From Mixophyes australis (lineage: Eukaryota; Chordata; Amphibia; Anura; Limnodynastidae): DNA of 64,000 nucleotides. The notes below the pieces were generated by a model that was not told where the DNA came from, did no database searches, and saw only the letters and a program-made list of their open reading frames with translations. Positions within the stretch are counted from its first letter, which is position 1. Every line of letters begins with the position of its first letter. Made by a program: the position numbers and the translations under genes. Positions 60,301-64,000 of this stretch are shown here, one piece after another. Location of the stretch: positions 169,094,424 through 169,158,423 of the forward strand of contig JAVHZZ010000006.1 in assembly GCA_036250195.1 (NCBI GenBank), in the 5' to 3' direction.

Positions 60301-63300
60301 CGATTCATGATTCGTGATTCATGAATCATGATTCGATTCATGATTCATAAATCATGATTCATGATTCATGAATCATGATTCGATTCATGATTCGTGATTC
60401 ACGAATCATGATTCATGATTCATGATTCGTGATTCACGAATCATGATTCATGATTCATGAATCATGATTCGATTCATGATTCATGATTCATGAATCATGA
60501 TTCGATTCATGATTCATGATTCATGAATCATGATTCGATTCATGATTCGTGATTCACGAATCATGATTCATGATTCATGAATCATGATTCGATTCATGAT
60601 TCATGATTCATGAATCATGATTCGATTCATGATTCATGATTCATGAATCATGATTCGATTCATGATTCATGATTCATGAATCATGATTCGATTCATGATT
60701 CATGATTCATGAATCATGATTCGATTCATGAATAATGATTCGATTCATGATTCATGATTCATGAATCATGATTCGATTCATGAATAATGATTCGATTCAT
60801 GATTCATGATTCATGAATCATGATTCGATTCATGAATAATGATTCGATTCATGATTCATGATTCATGAATCATGATTCGATTCATGAATAATGATTCGAT
60901 TCATGATTCATGATTCATGAATCATGATTCGATTCATGATTCATGATTCATGAATCATGATTTTAATCATGAATCATGATTCGATTCATGATTCATGATT
61001 CATGAATCATGATTCGATTCATGAATAATGATTCGATTCATGATTCATGATTCATGAATCATGATTCGATTCATGAATAATGATTCGATTCATGATTCAT
61101 GATTCATGAATCATGATTCGATTCATGAATAATGATTCGATTCATGATTCATGATTCATGAATCATGATTCGATTCATGATTCAAGAATCATGATTCGAT
61201 TCATGATTCATGATTCATGATTCATGAATCATGATTCGATTCATGAATAATGATTCGATTCATGATTCATGATTCATGAATCATGATTCGATTCATGATT
61301 CAAGAATCATGATTCAATTTATGATTCATGATTCATGATTCGATTCATGATTTATGATTCAATTCATGTTTCATGATTCATGATTCAAGATTCATGATTC
61401 ATGATTCATGATTCATGATTCAATTCATGTTTCATAATTCATGATTCAAGATTCATGATTCATGATTCATGATTCATGATTCATGATTCAATTCACGATT
61501 CATTTAATGATTCATGATTTATGATTCGATTCATGATTCATGATTCATGAATCATGATTTGATTCATGGTTCATGATTCATGAATCATGATTCATGGTTC
61601 ATGAATCATGATTCATGATTCATGATTCATGAATCATGATTCGATTCATGAATCATGATTCGATTCATGATTCATGATTCACGAATCATGATTTTAATCA
61701 TGAATCATGATTCGATTCATGATTCATGATTCATGAATCATGATTCGATTCATGAATAATGATTCGATTCATGATTCATGATTCATGAATCATGATTCGA
61801 TTCATGAATAATGATTCGATTCATGATTCATGATTCATGAATCATGATTCGATTCATGAATAATGATTCGATTCATGATTCATGATTCATGAATCATGAT
61901 TCGATTCATGATTCAAGAATCATGATTCGATTCATGATTCATGATTCATGATTCATGAATCATGATTCGATTCATGAATAATGATTCGATTCATGATTCA
62001 TGATTCATGAATCATGATTCGATTCATGATTCAAGAATCATGATTCAATTTATGATTCATGATTCATGATTCGATTCATGATTTATGATTCAATTCATGT
62101 TTCATGATTCATGATTCAAGATTCATGATTCATGATTCATGATTCATGATTCAATTCATGTTTCATAATTCATGATTCAAGATTCATGATTCATGATTCA
62201 TGATTCATGATTCAATTCACGATTCATTTAATGATTCATGATTTATGATTCGATTCATGATTCATGATTCATGAATCATGATTTGATTCATGGTTCATGA
62301 TTCATGAATCATGATTCATGGTTCATGAATCATGATTCGATTCATGAATCATGATTCGATTCATGATTCGTGATTCATGAATCATGATTCGATTCATGAT
62401 TCATGATTCAATTCATGATTCATTTATTGATTCATGATTTATGATTCAATTCATGATTTATGATTCGATTCATGATTCATGATTCATGAATCATGATTTG
62501 ATTCATGGTTCATGATTCGATTCATGATTCATGATTCATGAATCATGATTTGATTCATGGTTCATGATTCATGAATCATGATTCATGATTCATGAATCAT
62601 GATTCGATTAATGATTCATGATTCGATCCATGATTCATGATTCATGAATCATGATTCGATTAATGATTCATGATTCGATCCATGATTCATGATTCATGAA
62701 TCATGATTCATGATTCATGAATCATGATTTGATTCATGGTTCATGATTCATGAATCATGATTCGATTCATGAATCATGATTCAATTCATGATTCATGATT
62801 CAATTCATGATTCATGAATTAATTCATGATTCATGATTCAATTCATGATTCATTTAATGATTCATGATTTATGATTCAATTCATGATTTATGATTCGATT
62901 CATGATTCGATCCATGAATCATGATTCGATTCATGATTCGTGATTCATGAATCATGATTCGATTCATGAATCATGATTCGAGTCATGATTCATGATTCAT
63001 GAATCATGATTCGATTCATGATTCATGATTCATGAATCATGATTCATGATTCATGAATCATGATTCGATTCATGATTCATGATTCAATTCATGATTCATG
63101 ATTCAATTCATGATTCATGATTTAATTCATGATTCATGATTCAATTCACGATTCATTTAATGATTCATGATTTATGATTCAATTCATGATTTATGATTCG
63201 ATTCATGATTCATGATTCATGAATCATGATTTGATTTATGATTCATGAATCATGATTCATGATTCATGAATCATGATTCGATTCATGAATCATGATTCGA

Positions 63301-63938
63301 TTCATGATTCGTGATTCATGAATCATGATTCGATTCATGATTCATGATTCATGAATCATGATTCATGATTCATGAATCATGATTCGATTCATGATTTGTG
63401 ATTCACGAATCATGATTCATGATTCATGAATCATGATTCGATTCATGATTCATGATTCATGAATCATGATTCATGATTCATGAATCATGATTCATGATTC
63501 ATGAATCATGATTCGATTCATGATTTGTGATTCACGAATCATGATTCATGATTCATGAATCATGATTCAATTCATGATTCATGATTCATGAATCATGATT
63601 CGATTCATGAATCATGATTCAATTCATGATTCATGATTCAATTCATGATTCATGAATTAATTCATGATTCATGATTCAATTCATGATTCATGAATCATGA
63701 TTCATGATTCATGAATCATGATTCGATTCATGATTTGTGATTCATTATCATTATTCATGAATCGAATCATGATTCATAATTCATGATTCGATTCATGATT
63801 CATGATTCATGAATCATGATTCAATTCATGATTCAAGATTCATGATTCGATTCATGATTCATGAATCATGATTCGATTCATGAATAATGATTCGATTCAT
63901 GATTCATGATTCATGAATCATGATTCGATTCATGATTC
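57310..63938 (+). repeat. Second full copy of the tandem unit, expanded to 6.6 kb
   Basis: Same order of landmarks as 51,291-57,309. The extra length is concentrated between TGACTCA at 59,618 and ATTTTAATC at 60,961, where the offset rises by about 750 bp. That interval holds further copies of the ATTCATTATTC-TGACTCA segment (near 60,058 and 60,236) and a four-unit 52-bp array at 60,686-60,893. Another 52 bp was gained near 63,890 as an added AATAATG unit. Both copies contain the odd ATTATCATTATTC stretch (57,165 and 63,742) followed by an inverted CGAAT (57,186 and 63,763). Confidence 0.82.
60686..60893 (+). repeat. Four exact 52-bp units ending in AATAATG
   Basis: Units at 60,686, 60,738, 60,790 and 60,842. 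This array lies in the part of the second 6-kb copy that has no counterpart in the first, so it is a recent local expansion. Confidence 0.9.
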
Positions 63939-64000
63939 AAGAATCATGATTCAATTTATGATTCATGATTCATGATTCGATTCATGATTTATGATTCAAT
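63939..64000 (+). repeat. Start of a third 6-kb tandem copy, cut by the window end
   Basis: The landmark ATTCAAG-AATCATG-ATTCAATTT and the following ATTTATG-ATTCAAT modules match the bases after 51,291 and 57,310. Only 62 bp are visible. Confidence 0.65.

Larger units (their letters stand above)
1..64000 (+). repeat. Continuous AT-rich satellite built from 7-bp and 5-bp modules
   Basis: The whole window is a tandem array that begins before base 1 and continues past base 64,000. The dominant 7-mers are ATTCATG (A7) and AATCATG (B7), interspersed with 5-mers ATTCA (A5) and ATTCG (G5). Common compounds are 12 bp (5-mer plus A7), 19 bp (A5-A7-A7 or G5-A7-B7) and 33 bp (G5-A7-A7-A7-B7). Frequent 7-mer variants are ATTTATG, ATTCGTG, ATTCACG, ATTAATG, AATAATG and ATTCAAG. 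I found no non-repeat stretch longer than a few bases and noticed no homopolymer above five. Orientation is almost uniform, apart from short inverted islands listed separately. No long reading frame is expected: TCATGA gives TGA on both strands every 7-12 bp, and steps of 7 or 19 move it through all frames. Large satellite arrays of this kind are a eukaryotic heterochromatin feature. I do not recognise the family, and the host is an inference only. Confidence 0.97.

Noticed and set aside
1..64000. Protein-coding genes
   Set aside because: TGA inside TCATGA recurs on both strands every 7-12 bp and cycles through the frames. Only short chance frames made of repeated modules are possible, with no codon bias, ribosome site or domain.
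1..64000. CRISPR array
   Set aside because: There are no unique spacers between constant repeats; the intervals are the same modules, and unit sizes vary from 5 to 52 bp.
1..64000. Telomeric repeat
   Set aside because: Known telomere repeats have a G-rich strand such as TTAGGG, TTTAGGG or TTAGG. These modules have no GG runs in the main units and both strands carry isolated G.
1..64000. Human satellite II/III (ATTCC family)
   Set aside because: ATTCG and ATTCA look similar to diverged ATTCC, but the dominant unit is the 7-mer ATTCATG and ATTCC is very rare here (for example near 131 and 17,594).
1..64000. Bacterial or phage origin, with dense GANTC methylation sites
   Set aside because: GATTC and GAATC are simply part of the repeat. 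A 64-kb gene-free tandem array is not compatible with known bacterial or phage genomes.

Overview
The window is one uninterrupted stretch of satellite DNA. I read it on both strands and found no protein-coding gene, tRNA, rRNA, transposon, CRISPR array or ordinary single-copy sequence anywhere in the 64,000 bases. Almost every base parses into two kinds of module: 7-mers (mostly ATTCATG and AATCATG, with variants such as ATTTATG, ATTCGTG, ATTCACG, AATAATG and ATTCAAG) and 5-mers (ATTCA, ATTCG, less often ATTTG). In the entries below, A7 = ATTCATG, B7 = AATCATG, A5 = ATTCA and G5 = ATTCG. The core modules imply about 25-33% GC. Because TCATGA recurs every 7-12 bp and reads TGA on both strands, stops soon fall in all six frames.

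The sequence does not identify the organism. Tens of kilobases of homogenised simple satellite with nested higher-order repeats is typical of eukaryotic heterochromatin (centromeric, pericentromeric, subtelomeric, sex or B chromosome) resolved by long reads. I do not know of a bacterium or virus with such a tract. I do not recognise the satellite family.

Layout. (1) 1 to about 9,330 (block U1) is repeated at 23,304 to about 32,300 (U2), 23.0-23.3 kb away. I traced the offset between the copies through four indels of 2, 38, 132 and 50 bp, plus about 100 bp not localised. (2) About 9,330-15,635 (V1) is repeated at about 18,230-23,870 (V2), with a net 789-bp deletion in V2 at a visible junction near 18,688. 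Both carry internal tandem copies of about 1.4-1.7 kb. (3) About 15,635-18,230 lies between them and holds a regular 33-bp array and a 62-bp inverted repeat. (4) About 32,300-39,740 is a mosaic of shorter repeats (about 0.4, 0.7, 0.86, 1.3 and 2.1 kb). (5) About 39,740-48,180 is two tandem copies of a 4.3-kb unit, followed by 1.5-1.8-kb units to about 51,290. (6) 51,291 to the end is a tandem repeat of 6.0-6.6 kb, with two full copies and the start of a third.

The most distinctive signals are small segments inverted against an otherwise one-directional array. Three of them form long inverted repeats with nearby sequence: a perfect 154-bp pair at 2,899-3,315, a 62-bp pair at 17,161-17,316 and a 100-bp pair at 35,490-35,848. 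The first is absent from the otherwise near-identical U2 copy. Another signal is a 5-mer made from a 7-mer by a 2-bp deletion, visible by comparing U1 with U2. No gene-based system is present; the interest is in satellite architecture and evolution.
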